Assembly: GCF_009363095.1 (NCBI RefSeq)
Contig: NZ_CP045295.1
Coordinates: 6,353,001 to 6,417,000, forward strand
From: Paenibacillus cellulositrophicus
Lineage (GTDB): Bacteria; Bacillota; Bacilli; Paenibacillales; Paenibacillaceae
Length of the DNA stretch: 64,000 nt
Direction of reading: 5' to 3'
Shown here: positions 51,386 to 60,049 of the stretch, in pieces
Layout: each line of letters begins with the position of its first letter
How positions within the stretch are numbered: position 1 is the first letter of the stretch
Program-made: the position numbers and the translations under genes
The notes under the pieces: model-generated
Told to the model about the DNA's origin: nothing
What the model saw: only the letters and a program-made list of their open reading frames with translations
Databases searched by the model: none

Positions 51386-53176
51386 ATGTCTAACCAGAAC
51401 GAAAGATGGAAGCACGGGTTCCCCAAGATCGGCATCCGGCCGACGATCGACGGCAGACGGAAGGGAGTTCGGGAGTCCCTGGAGGATATGACCATGAATC
51501 TGGCGAAGTCGGTCGCTGCTTTTCTGGGCGAACAGCTTCGCTACCCTGACGGCTCCCCGGTAGAATGCGTCATTGCCGACACCTGCATCGGAGGCGTGGC
51601 GGAAGCGGCGGCTTGCGCCGACAAATTTGCCAAAGCCGGCGTAGGCGTATCCATCACTGTGACGCCGTGCTGGTGCTACGGAACGGAAACGATGGACATG
51701 GATCCTTCGATTCCGAAGGCGGTATGGGGATTCAACGGTACGGAAAGACCGGGCGCGGTCTATTTGGCCGCTGTATTATCTGCCCATGCGCAGAAGGGAC
51801 TCCCGGCGTTCGGCATCTACGGCCGGGACGTGCAGGATCTGAACGATCCATCGATTCCTGCCGACGTGCAGGAGAAGCTGCTGCGTTTTGCCAGAGCCGG
51901 TCTGGCCGCTGCAACGATGAAGGGCAAATCCTACCTGGCCATCGGCTCGGTGTCGATGGGCATCGCCGGCTCAATGATCGATCCGGACTTCTTCCAGGAA
52001 TATTTGGGCATGCGCAACGAGTACGTGGACATGTCGGAAATTACGCGGCGGATCGAAGAAGAAATTTACGATCCGGAAGAGTTCAAGCTCGCCATGGCTT
52101 GGGTGAAGGAGAACTGCAATGAAGGGCCGGACAACAACCCTGAAGCGATCCGGACTTCGCGCGAGAAGAAGGACAAGGACTGGGAGACCGTTGTCAAAAT
52201 GACGCAGATCGTACGCGACCTGATGGTGGGCAATCCGCGGCTGGCGGAGCTCGGCTTTGAAGAAGAGGCCATGGGCCATCATGCGATCGTATCCGGCTTC
52301 CAGGGACAGCGGCAGTGGACGGACCACTTCCCGAACGGTGACTTTCATGAAGCGATTCTGAATTCCTCGTTCGACTGGAACGGCATCCGGGCGCCTTATT
52401 TGGTGGCCACCGAAAATGACAGCCTGAACGGCGTATCGATGCTGTTCGGATACCTGCTGACCAATACCGCCCAAATCTTTGCTGACGTCCGTACATACTG
52501 GAGTCCCGACGCGGTGAAGCGGGTGACCGGTCATGAGCTCGGCGGAGCCGCGGCGAACGGCCTCTTGCATTTGATTAACTCCGGACCGGCGGCGCTGGAT
52601 GGTACCGGGGAGCAGCTGAAGGACGGCAAGCCTGCCTTGAAGCCGTTCTGGGAAATTACGCAGGAGGACGCGGACAACTGCCTTAAAGCGACGTCCTGGC
52701 GCCCGGCGGCAGTGGAATATTTCCGCGGGGGAGGCTTCTCGTCCGACTTCCTGACGCGCGGCGGCATGCCGGTAACGATGTCCAGGCTGAACCTGGTCAA
52801 AGGGCTTGGTCCTGTCCTGCAAATTGCCGAAGGATATACGGTCGACCTGCCCGAGGAAGTGCATGACAAGCTGGATCAGCGGACCGACCCGACGTGGCCG
52901 ACCACCTGGTTTGCCCCGAACCTGACGGGCGAGGGAGCGTTCAAAGACGTGTATTCCGTGATGGATCACTGGGGAGCCAACCACGGTGCGATCAGCTACG
53001 GCCATATCGGCGCGGACCTGATCACACTGGCTTCGATCCTGCGCATTCCGGTGAGCATGCACAACGTTGCAGAGGAGCAGGTATTCCGTCCGAGAGCCTG
53101 GGGGCTGTTCGGAACAAGCGATCCGGAGGGAGCGGACTTCCGGGCCTGCCAAAACTTCGGACCGCTGTACAAGTAA
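51386..53176 (+). CDS. fucI: L-fucose isomerase
   Basis: Cytosolic Mn-dependent enzyme converting L-fucose to L-fuculose (and D-arabinose to D-ribulose). At 596 aa it matches the known FucI length. Family features include PKIGIRPTIDGRRKGVRESLEDMT at the start, TVTPCWCYGTETMDM, VWGFNGTERPGAVYLAAV, and the metal-site region AMGHHAIVSGFQGQRQWTDHFPNGD. ATG 51386 follows GAGGAGGAAA. First gene of the operon fucI-kinase-fucA, controlled by the palindrome just upstream. Confidence 0.97.
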   Translation: MSNQNERWKHGFPKIGIRPTIDGRRKGVRESLEDMTMNLAKSVAAFLGEQLRYPDGSPVECVIADTCIGGVAEAAACADKFAKAGVGVSITVTPCWCYGTETMDMDPSIPKAVWGFNGTERPGAVYLAAVLSAHAQKGLPAFGIYGRDVQDLNDPSIPADVQEKLLRFARAGLAAATMKGKSYLAIGSVSMGIAGSMIDPDFFQEYLGMRNEYVDMSEITRRIEEEIYDPEEFKLAMAWVKENCNEGPDNNPEAIRTSREKKDKDWETVVKMTQIVRDLMVGNPRLAELGFEEEAMGHHAIVSGFQGQRQWTDHFPNGDFHEAILNSSFDWNGIRAPYLVATENDSLNGVSMLFGYLLTNTAQIFADVRTYWSPDAVKRVTGHELGGAAANGLLHLINSGPAALDGTGEQLKDGKPALKPFWEITQEDADNCLKATSWRPAAVEYFRGGGFSSDFLTRGGMPVTMSRLNLVKGLGPVLQIAEGYTVDLPEEVHDKLDQRTDPTWPTTWFAPNLTGEGAFKDVYSVMDHWGANHGAISYGHIGADLITLASILRIPVSMHNVAEEQVFRPRAWGLFGTSDPEGADFRACQNFGPLYK

Positions 53177-53202
53177 GCATTTTCTACGGGTGAGGTGGGC
53201 TA

Positions 53203-54699
53203 ATGGGTTCGCAATCCTTACACATGCTGGCGGTGGATTTCGGGGCAAGCAGCGGACGCGCCGTGACGGGTGCATTCAATGGCCGAACGCTGACCGTAAA
53301 CGAGGTGCATCGTTTCAGTAACGAACCGGTTCGTCTCGGGAACCATTTTCACTGGGATTTTCTGCGGCTGTTCCATGAGCTGAAGCAGGGCATTCACGCT
53401 TCCCGGCGGATGGCTGGCGGTGCCCCGGTATCGGTGGCGGTGGACACCTGGGGCGTTGATTACGGCTTGGTGGATGCCAAGGGGAGACTTGCCGGCAACC
53501 CTTATCATTATCGTGACCTGCGGACAGAGGAGGTCATGCCGGAAGTGTTCTCAGCGATTCCGGAAAAAGAATTGTTCCGGCTGACCGGCATCCGCTCCTC
53601 CTCGATCAACACGATTTACCAGCTGTATGCCGAGGAGAAGGTCCGCTCCGGCTATGGAGCGGGCGGGCTAAAAATGCTGATGATGCCGGATCTGTTTCAT
53701 TACTATTTGTCTGGCGTCATGGCCAATGAATATACGATCGCCAGCACGAGCGGACTGCTCGATCCGCGCAGCCGTACATGGCATAGCGGCATTCTGAACA
53801 CGCTGTCCATTCCGGAATCGCTGTTCTCGGAGATCGTGATGCCGGGAACGCTGCTGGGACAGCTGCGGCAGGACATCCGCGAGGAGCTGCAGGTGCCGGA
53901 CATGGCGGTAATCGCCGCGGCGGGCCACGACACGGCGGCTGCGGTAGCGTCCGTTCCGGCGGGGGCTGCCCCGTATGCCTTCATCAGCTCCGGAACCTGG
54001 TCGCTGATGGGCATCGAGCTCGATCAGCCGGCGCTCAGCGATTTCAGCCGGGACAGCCTCTTCAGCAATGAAGGGGGAGCGGGCGGCAAAATCCGGCTGC
54101 TCAAGAACATCATGGGGCTGTGGCTGCTGCAGGAGTGCCGGCGCACGTGGGCGCTGGAAGGAACGCCGCTCACGTATGACGAGCTGACCGAGCTGGCGCT
54201 GTCGGCGCCGGAGAACGGCAGCTATATCGACGCTGCCGACGCCGTCTTCCTGCCGCCGGGCGGCATGCCGCAGCGGATCCGCGAATACTGCCGGGACAGC
54301 GGGCAGAAGGTGCCGGAGTCCCGCGCGGCCATCGTGCGCTGCATTGTCGAAAGCCTGGCGCTTCAATACCGCCAGACGCTGGACGAAATCGAGAAGCTCG
54401 CCGGAGAGCGGATGGAGCATATTCATATCGTCGGCGGCGGCATCCAGAACCGGCTGCTGTGCCAGCTGACGGCCAACGTTACCGGTCGTCCGGTGATTGC
54501 CGGGCCGGTGGAAGCCACGGCCATCGGCAATCTGATGATGCAGGCGCTGGCCCACGGCGAAGTGAAGAACCTTGCCGAGATCCGGCAGGTCGTTCTTGAG
54601 TCCTTTCCGCCGGAAACCTACTTGCCGGAGGATGCGGCGATGTGGGAGGAGCGCTATCAGCAGTACGTGAAGCTTTTTAAACGTCAAGAGACGGTATAA
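53203..54699 (+). CDS. rhaB: Rhamnulokinase-type FGGY sugar kinase
   Basis: Kinase of 498 aa with the FGGY ATPase fold: VDFGASSGRAV (phosphate 1), VAVDTWGVDYGLVD, AGHDTAAAVASVPAG, SSGTWSLMGIE, and HIVGGGIQNRLLCQLTANVTGRPVIAGPVEATAIGN. These fit RhaB more closely than E. coli FucK. In this operon it should phosphorylate L-fuculose at C1, giving the substrate of the downstream aldolase; RhaB-type kinases used for fuculose are known in other bacteria. Starts 26 nt after fucI. A repeat element separates it from fucA. Confidence 0.92.
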   Translation: MGSQSLHMLAVDFGASSGRAVTGAFNGRTLTVNEVHRFSNEPVRLGNHFHWDFLRLFHELKQGIHASRRMAGGAPVSVAVDTWGVDYGLVDAKGRLAGNPYHYRDLRTEEVMPEVFSAIPEKELFRLTGIRSSSINTIYQLYAEEKVRSGYGAGGLKMLMMPDLFHYYLSGVMANEYTIASTSGLLDPRSRTWHSGILNTLSIPESLFSEIVMPGTLLGQLRQDIREELQVPDMAVIAAAGHDTAAAVASVPAGAAPYAFISSGTWSLMGIELDQPALSDFSRDSLFSNEGGAGGKIRLLKNIMGLWLLQECRRTWALEGTPLTYDELTELALSAPENGSYIDAADAVFLPPGGMPQRIREYCRDSGQKVPESRAAIVRCIVESLALQYRQTLDEIEKLAGERMEHIHIVGGGIQNRLLCQLTANVTGRPVIAGPVEATAIGNLMMQALAHGEVKNLAEIRQVVLESFPPETYLPEDAAMWEERYQQYVKLFKRQETV

Positions 54700-54703
54700 T
54701 TAC

Positions 54704-54874
54704 TTGTTCAAAAAGGTCGGTTTTCAGTACCGAGAAGATTGGATGAAGCTAGGGACTGAGGAGCAGAGCGTACGTGTGGGTACGTGAGCACCGGAAGGCC
54801 CGGCTGAATTCAAGATTCGATGCCGAATCAGCTTCACGATTTACTTCGTGATCAAAAGCGGACTTTTTGAACAA
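54704..54874. mobile_element. MITE-like structured repeat element
   Basis: A 171-bp element with terminal inverted repeats starting TTGTTCAAAAAG on both sides (18 of 21 bases identical). Inside lie several hairpins: GATTCG/CGAATC, TCACGA/TCGTGA and CGTAC/GTACG. It has no coding capacity and no obvious target-site duplication. I believe similar short elements occur many times in Paenibacillus genomes, but that is memory, not a search. It sits between the kinase and fucA, so it is transcribed with the operon and may fold in the mRNA. Confidence 0.75.
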
Positions 54875-54898
54875 CCTCTATAAGGAGAGTGGAGAGAA

Positions 54899-55567
54899 AT
54901 GACTGTGCAGCTTGAACAGCAAGTCAGGGAAGAGTTGACCCGGTATGCCCGGAAAACCGTAGCCAAAGGGCTGGTAGTGGGACCGGGCGGGAACATTAGC
55001 GCGAAAGCGGGTAACATCATGCTGCTGTCTCCGAGCGGGTTTGCACTCGAAGACATTGAGCCGGAGCAGTGGATCCGGGTGGAGATCGACTCCGGTAACG
55101 TGCTGGATCAAGAGGTGCGGCCGTCATCAGAGGTACTGATGCATCTGTTTGCCTACCGGGTCAATCCGGATATCCAGGCGATCGTGCATACCCATCCGGC
55201 CCACTGCATCGCGTTGACGCTGGTCTCGAAGGAGCTGCCGATGCTGTTCCCGGACCAGGCCGCGCTTGTCGGCGACATCGCCTTTGTGCCCTACGTGCTG
55301 CCGACGACCGATCTGCTGGCCAATGCGGTCGCGGAGAAAGTCGGGGATCACAACTCGATTTTGCTCGAAAATCATGGACTCGTGACGACCGGGAAAAATC
55401 TGCGCGAAGCGTACTACCGGACCGAGGTGGTGGAGGAAAGCGCGAAGGTGTACCTCGCCGCCAAGGCGGTGGGCGAGCCGAAAGTGCTGACCGACGCCGA
55501 GTACAAAGAGATTCAGTCGCTCGAAAGCGAAGCCTACCGGGTGCAGCTCCTGCAGAAAATGAAGTGA
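54899..55567 (+). CDS. fucA: L-fuculose-1-phosphate aldolase (class II aldolase/adducin family)
   Basis: Zinc aldolase of 222 aa splitting L-fuculose 1-phosphate into dihydroxyacetone phosphate and L-lactaldehyde. It has GNISAK (phosphate site), SPSG, SSEVLMH (catalytic Glu78), and the zinc ligands His97 and His99 in VHTHPAH and His159 in ENHGLVT. ATG 54899 follows GGAGAG. Third gene of the fuc operon. No lactaldehyde reductase or fucose permease gene is beside it. Confidence 0.94.
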   Translation: MTVQLEQQVREELTRYARKTVAKGLVVGPGGNISAKAGNIMLLSPSGFALEDIEPEQWIRVEIDSGNVLDQEVRPSSEVLMHLFAYRVNPDIQAIVHTHPAHCIALTLVSKELPMLFPDQAALVGDIAFVPYVLPTTDLLANAVAEKVGDHNSILLENHGLVTTGKNLREAYYRTEVVEESAKVYLAAKAVGEPKVLTDAEYKEIQSLESEAYRVQLLQKMK

Positions 55568-55577
55568 TATCCGGCTC

Positions 55578-55607
55578 TTGACATCGGTCCTGATCATCCT
55601 GTAAAGT
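55578..55607 (+). promoter_or_regulatory. Sigma-A promoter of the T-box/proS unit
   Basis: TTGACA and TAAAGT are spaced by 18 bases, ten bases after the fucA stop, with the T-box leader directly downstream. Confidence 0.75.
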
Positions 55608-55613
55608 ATGGAA

Positions 55614-55895
55614 AAAACAAACCATGGTTTGTCAAATTTCCAAAGCGATGATCAAGAGTAACAGTTCATGAGGACCGGCGTTTTCCAGAGAAGAAACCCC
55701 TGGCTGAAAGGTTTCCGCGCACGGACATGAGCTTCCCGTCTTGTAGCTGCCGTGATGAAAGAATCTGCAGGTTCGAGTATTCATAGCCGGGTGATCCCGT
55801 TATATTGCCAATTAAGGACTGCCGTACATGCGGCGGTTGAATACAGGGTGGTACCACGAACACATTCGTCCCTTCAGGACGGATGTGTTTTTTGT
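55614..55895 (+). promoter_or_regulatory. T-box riboswitch for proS
   Basis: Leader of about 280 bases. The T-box signature AGGGTGGTACCACG is at 55845-55858, directly before the terminator with ACACATTCGTCC and GGACGGATGTGT arms (55860-55888) and a T-run. An AG-bulge-like AGAGAAGAAACC near 55688 fits stem I. Uncharged tRNA would bind here and favour the antiterminator. CTTCCCGTC at about 55733 could hold a proline codon (CCC or CCG) as specifier, but the exact specifier loop was not folded. Confidence 0.9.
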
Positions 55896-55959
55896 TGTTT
55901 GAGTTTGTGTTTGTCACGAATATGTGCTGCATTAAAAGATACGAGGAGGCTGATCGGCG

Positions 55960-57702
55960 ATGAGCCGTTATATTATCAAGCAAACGTCCCTGCTAATCCC
56001 AACGCTGCGCGAAGCGCCTGCCGAAGCGGAAGCGCGAAGCCACCAGCTGCTGCTACGGGCGGGCTTTATCCGGCAGCTGGCTGCGGGAATTTACAGTTAC
56101 CTGCCGCTTGGCTGGCGCGTGCTGCGCCGGATCGAGACAATCCTCCGTGAAGAAATGGACCAGGCCGGGTTCCAGGAGCTGCACCTGCCGGCGATGCAGC
56201 CGGCCGAGCTGTGGGAGCGCTCCGGACGGTACGGGGCCTACGGGGCGGAGCTGATCCGCCTGCAGGACAGGCATGAGCGCGAGTTTGTGCTCGGACCGAC
56301 GCATGAGGAGGTCATCACGGCGCTTGCCGCGAGCGAGGTGAATACGTACCGCAAGCTCCCGCTTCGCCTGTACCAAATCCAGACGAAGTTCCGGGATGAG
56401 CGGCGTCCGCGCTTCGGATTGCTCCGGGGGCGCGAGTTCCTGATGAAGGATGCGTATTCGTTTGACCGCAGCTGGGAGGAGCTGGACCGGACCTATCAGG
56501 CGGTCCGGGATGCTTACCGCCGCATCTTCACCCGCTGCGGCCTGAAGTTCAGCATGGTGGAAGCGGAGGCGGGAGCCATCGGCGGTGAAGGGGAAACGCA
56601 TGAGTTCATGGCGCCCGCGGAAATCGGTGAGGATACGATCGTCAGCTGCCTGGCCTGCGGGTATGCGGCCAATCTGGAGAAGGCCACTGCTGCTGCTGCC
56701 GGAGAACATTCGGCGGATGAAGCGGAACGCCAAGCTCCCGCCATCGAAAAAGTCGCCACGCCGAATACAAGGACGATCGAAGAAGTGGGCGCCTTCCTTG
56801 GGGTGCCTTCATCACATATTTTGAAGACGATGATTTATATGGCTGACGATAAGCCAGTCGCTGCCGTCGTACGGGGAGATCATGAAGTCAACGAGAATAA
56901 GCTGACCGCAGCGATTGGGTGCGTGACGCTTGAACTCGCCGACCCGCAGGAGGTGCTGAAGGTGACGGGAGCGCCTCACGGTTATGCTGGACCTGTCGGC
57001 CTTGATATTCCTGTATATTTGGACCGCGATGCCGTGCTGCACGGCGGCGCGGTAGCCGGAGCGGGAGAGGAACATGCGCACGTGCGGAACGTGGTGCCGT
57101 TCCGGGATTTTCAGCCGGCGCATATCGGCAATTACCGCAGCGTGCAGGAGGGGGACCGCTGTCCGAACTGCGGGGAGACGCTGCATTTTGCCAAAGGCAT
57201 CGAAGTAGGCCACGTCTTCAAGCTGGGCACCAAATACAGCAGCGTTCTCGATGCCAGATATACGGACGAAGCCGGCAGGGAGCAGACGATGATCATGGGC
57301 TGCTATGGCATCGGCGTATCCCGCCTCCTTTCGGCAGTGGCCGAGCAATCGTCCGCGGAACAAGGGATGTGCTGGCCGCTCGGCATTGCCCCGTATTCTG
57401 TGCATCTGATTCCCGTCTCCCCCCAGGATCCGGATCAGGCGGCGGTTGTGGACCAGATTGCCAAGGAGCTTGCGCGGCAGGGCGTGGAATGCCTCGTCGA
57501 TGACAGGGAGGAGCGACCGGGCGTGAAGTTCAAGGATGCCGACTTGATCGGCCTGCCGCTTCGCATTGTCGTAGGCAAACGGGCCGGGGAAGGCGTCGTC
57601 GAGTGGACAGACCGCAGGGCCGGTGGACGGACTGAGGTAGCGTGGCAGGAGGCTGCGCGGCTGGCTGCGGAAATTTGTTCCGCGTCGTGGGAAACTCTAT
57701 AA
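55960..57702 (+). CDS. proS: Prolyl-tRNA synthetase (bacterial type, with editing domain)
   Basis: Charges tRNA-Pro with proline; 580 aa. Class II motifs: motif 1 region with GIYSYLPLGWRVLRRIE, motif 2 FRDERRPRFGLLRGREFLMKD, motif 3 MGCYGIGVSRLL. Between motifs 2 and 3, at about 225-390, lies the INS editing domain (KVATPNTRTIEEVGAFLGV, the KTMIYMADDKPVAAVVRGDHEVNENKL region) that clears Ala-tRNA-Pro. ATG 55960 follows CGAGGAGGC. Sole gene under the T-box. Its length is normal for this class. Confidence 0.97.
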   Translation: MSRYIIKQTSLLIPTLREAPAEAEARSHQLLLRAGFIRQLAAGIYSYLPLGWRVLRRIETILREEMDQAGFQELHLPAMQPAELWERSGRYGAYGAELIRLQDRHEREFVLGPTHEEVITALAASEVNTYRKLPLRLYQIQTKFRDERRPRFGLLRGREFLMKDAYSFDRSWEELDRTYQAVRDAYRRIFTRCGLKFSMVEAEAGAIGGEGETHEFMAPAEIGEDTIVSCLACGYAANLEKATAAAAGEHSADEAERQAPAIEKVATPNTRTIEEVGAFLGVPSSHILKTMIYMADDKPVAAVVRGDHEVNENKLTAAIGCVTLELADPQEVLKVTGAPHGYAGPVGLDIPVYLDRDAVLHGGAVAGAGEEHAHVRNVVPFRDFQPAHIGNYRSVQEGDRCPNCGETLHFAKGIEVGHVFKLGTKYSSVLDARYTDEAGREQTMIMGCYGIGVSRLLSAVAEQSSAEQGMCWPLGIAPYSVHLIPVSPQDPDQAAVVDQIAKELARQGVECLVDDREERPGVKFKDADLIGLPLRIVVGKRAGEGVVEWTDRRAGGRTEVAWQEAARLAAEICSASWETL

Positions 57703-57780
57703 TAGAAGGGATTGTGCCTGACACGGGAATGGGATTCCCTGGGCAGACCAACGCAATGTAATGCTATGATGGAGGAAGCT

Positions 57781-58341
57781 ATGACGATCAGACCCGCAAA
57801 ACGAGAAGACGCGCATCATGCCGCCCGGCTGCTGTACGATGCGCTGCACGATGTTGCGCAACAATTAACCGGAGAGGACAGCGAGGAGGCCGTGCTGGCC
57901 GCGCTTGAAGCCTATTTTGCTGCCGAGGAAGGCCGCCTTAGCTACAAGCAGACGCTGGTGAAGGAACTGGATGAACGGCCGGTAGGCCTTGTGGTGGCAT
58001 ACGGAGGCGACCAGGCAGCGGAGCTGGACCGGCCGATCCTTGCGAGGCTGCGATCCATGAAGCAGAACCCGGATTTGCAGCTGGATAAAGAAGCGGATCT
58101 CGACGAATATTACATCGACACGCTTTCGGTCTCACCGGAATATGGCGGACGGGGGATCGGCACGTCCCTGATTCGCGCAGCCGAGGAACGGGCAAGTGCA
58201 TACGGATACCGTAAAATCGCCATGGCGGTTGTAACGGATAACACGAAGGCCCATTCGCTGTACCTGAAGCTCGGATACCAGACCGACAAAAACATTATGA
58301 TTAACGGCCATGTGTATTATCATATGGTCAAGTTGGGCTGA
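57781..58341 (+). CDS. GNAT family N-acetyltransferase
   Basis: Protein of 186 aa: TIRPAKREDAHHAARLLYDAL at the start, DTLSVSPEYGGRGIGTSLIRAAEERA (motif A with GGRGIG), and DNTKAHSLYLKLGYQTD. The length and the central insert with ELDRPILARL fit a Bacillales GNAT subgroup without known substrate. ATG 57781 is seven bases after GATGGAGGAA. Ends at a terminator. Confidence 0.86.
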   Translation: MTIRPAKREDAHHAARLLYDALHDVAQQLTGEDSEEAVLAALEAYFAAEEGRLSYKQTLVKELDERPVGLVVAYGGDQAAELDRPILARLRSMKQNPDLQLDKEADLDEYYIDTLSVSPEYGGRGIGTSLIRAAEERASAYGYRKIAMAVVTDNTKAHSLYLKLGYQTDKNIMINGHVYYHMVKLG

Positions 58342-58370
58342 AGGCAGCCTGCGAAAAATGAACAGAAAAA

Positions 58371-58394
58371 GGACAGCCGGCGGGCTGTCCTTTG
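58371..58394 (+). terminator. Rho-independent terminator after the GNAT gene
   Basis: GGACAGCC and GGGCTGTCC pair around a short loop with A-run before and TTT after; could act on both strands as the methyltransferase converges. Confidence 0.8.
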
Positions 58395-58431
58395 CTGTAT
58401 TTATATACTGGCGGCGGTCATTTCTGGCCCA

Positions 58432-59178
58432 TCAAGCCTTCGTTTCCCGGATCGGTTCAAAAATCGCCACCTGCCGCTTGCCGATCTTGAAATGCTGAAG
58501 CCGCTTATAACGGGCGTGCCCCAGCTTTTGGCTTTTGTCCGCGATCATCGCGACGACCGCACCTTCGCTGCTGAGCAGCGGATAGATATGCTCGAATAAA
58601 GCGGACACCGGGTCGGCGTCGCCGCTTTCCCAGCTGACGAGATCCCCGTAGGGAAGGTCGGTCAGCACCAGATGAATCGGCTGATCGACGTGATCCAGGT
58701 GATGCGGCTCCGTAATGTTGTCCTGAAAAACGACGCTTGCGTCCAAAGTCAGGCCCGAGACTGCAGACTCAAGCCGGGCCAAACTCTCCAGCGCTTCCTT
58801 ATGCGAAGGTTTGCCGTAGTTTTCGTACAGCTCCCGCAGCTGGAGCTCCCGTTCGCTGAGCCCCTGCTTCGTCAGGAGCGCCAAATTTTTGCCCGCGACG
58901 GACAGGGCGTTCGGATCGACATCCGAAGCATACATCCGCCGGACCCTTGATCCGTGAAGAAGACCGGTTATGGTCAGCAGGTAGGCTCCGCCGCTGCAGG
59001 GATCGTAAAGGGTATAAGGGCCGGAAATTCCCCGCTCCTCCAGGATGCCGAAGCACCGCTGGACGATTTCGCTTCCGAGCCGCACCGGGAAGGAGGTCAC
59101 GCCGGGGGCATTATAGAGTACCCTGCCGCTTGCGTAGTCCTCGTAGCTGCCCGGTTTTGTTTCATACAAGTATTCCAT
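58432..59178 (-). CDS. AviRa-like 23S rRNA methyltransferase
   Basis: Protein of 248 aa with the AviRa pattern: GRVLYNAPGVTSFPVRLGSEIVQR, YTLYDPCSGGAYLLTITGLLHG (SAM motif I), the ASDVDPNALSVAGKNLALLTK segment, YENYGKPSHKEAL, and VLTDLPYGDLVSWE (catalytic D-L-P-Y). AviRa of Streptomyces viridochromogenes methylates a guanine of 23S rRNA and gives resistance to orthosomycins such as avilamycin. ATG 59178 has AAAGG upstream. Whether this protein acts on rRNA and gives resistance is inferred from similarity. Confidence 0.83.
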   Translation of the reverse strand: MEYLYETKPGSYEDYASGRVLYNAPGVTSFPVRLGSEIVQRCFGILEERGISGPYTLYDPCSGGAYLLTITGLLHGSRVRRMYASDVDPNALSVAGKNLALLTKQGLSERELQLRELYENYGKPSHKEALESLARLESAVSGLTLDASVVFQDNITEPHHLDHVDQPIHLVLTDLPYGDLVSWESGDADPVSALFEHIYPLLSSEGAVVAMIADKSQKLGHARYKRLQHFKIGKRQVAIFEPIRETKA

Positions 59179-59317
59179 ATCGTTTACCTTTCAGCCGTTG
59201 GTGTGTTTGCGTTTTTTAAGAGATCAGAAAGTATAGTAGTTCTTTCTATAGAACTGGTAACATTGTAGCACGGGAAGGGTCTCCGCCCAAACAGCCACAC
59301 AAAAGAAGCGCGAAAAA

Positions 59318-59426
59318 GTCTCACGAAAGCCCCCGAGAGCTTCACGAATCCCTCCCAAATGCCTCATGAATGCCTCACAAATACCTTGCGAAACTCTATG
59401 GATAACCTTATCTAGAGTCTCGCGAA
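59318..59426. repeat. Degenerate 11-bp tandem repeat
   Basis: Five adjacent 11-base units from 59339 to 59393 (GCTTCACGAAT, CCCTCCCAAAT, GCCTCATGAAT, GCCTCACAAAT, ACCTTGCGAAA) follow the consensus GCCTCACGAAT. Related single units are at 59318-59328 and 59416-59426. The array fills the 300-base gap between two minus-strand genes and upstream of the AviRa-like gene; nothing else was recognised there. Confidence 0.7.
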
Positions 59427-59479
59427 GGACTCAAGATCGTCCGGCAAATCGCAAGACTTCCTTTTAAGATAGCTCTCCG

Positions 59480-60049
59480 CTATTCCGCCACCAGCTCGAG
59501 TCCCGGCCATTCTTCCGCCGTCACGGCAAGCAGAACATGATCCTCCCACACGCCGTTGATTTGCAAATACCGCTCCGCAAGGCCTTCCCGGCGGAAGCCT
59601 GCTTTTTCAAGCACGCGCAGCGACCGCAGGTTCCGCGGCATGACGCCGGCCTGCACCCGGTGCAGCCCGAGGCTTCGAAACGCATGATCCACGCTCATGC
59701 GGACGGCCGCGGTCATATAACCTTTTCCGTTCTGATCCTGGGCCATAAAGTAGCCGATGTTGGCGTTTTGAAATACCCCCCGCGCAAATGCCGTCAAGGC
59801 AACCCGACCGATCAGCCGGTCCGATTCCTTTAAAAAGATGCCCAGTACACAAGCCTGATCCAGCTCAGCGCCCGTGATGCCGTTCCACACGTCCTTGACC
59901 TGTCCTTCCAGCGTCCAGAACGACTCGGGACGAATCGGTTCGAAGGGCTGAAGAAAGTCGCGGTTATTTCGGCGCAGCGTAAAAAGCGCCTCTGCATCCT
60001 CTTCCACCAGTTCTCTTAAATAAATGGCCTCATGCTGATCCAGCAGCAT
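59480..60049 (-). CDS. RimJ-type GNAT acetyltransferase
   Basis: Protein of 189 aa: AIYLRELVEEDAEALFTLRRNN, RLIGRVALTAFARGVFQNANIGYFM, QNGKGYMTAAVRMSVDHAF (acetyl-CoA loop NGKGYM), HRVQAGVMPRNLRSLRVLEKAGFRREG, and the terminal WEDHVLLAVTAEEW. This is the pattern of ribosomal-protein N-terminal acetyltransferases and relatives such as B. subtilis YjcK/YdaF. Starts at ATG 60049 behind AAGGAGG. Confidence 0.88.
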   Translation of the reverse strand: MLLDQHEAIYLRELVEEDAEALFTLRRNNRDFLQPFEPIRPESFWTLEGQVKDVWNGITGAELDQACVLGIFLKESDRLIGRVALTAFARGVFQNANIGYFMAQDQNGKGYMTAAVRMSVDHAFRSLGLHRVQAGVMPRNLRSLRVLEKAGFRREGLAERYLQINGVWEDHVLLAVTAEEWPGLELVAE

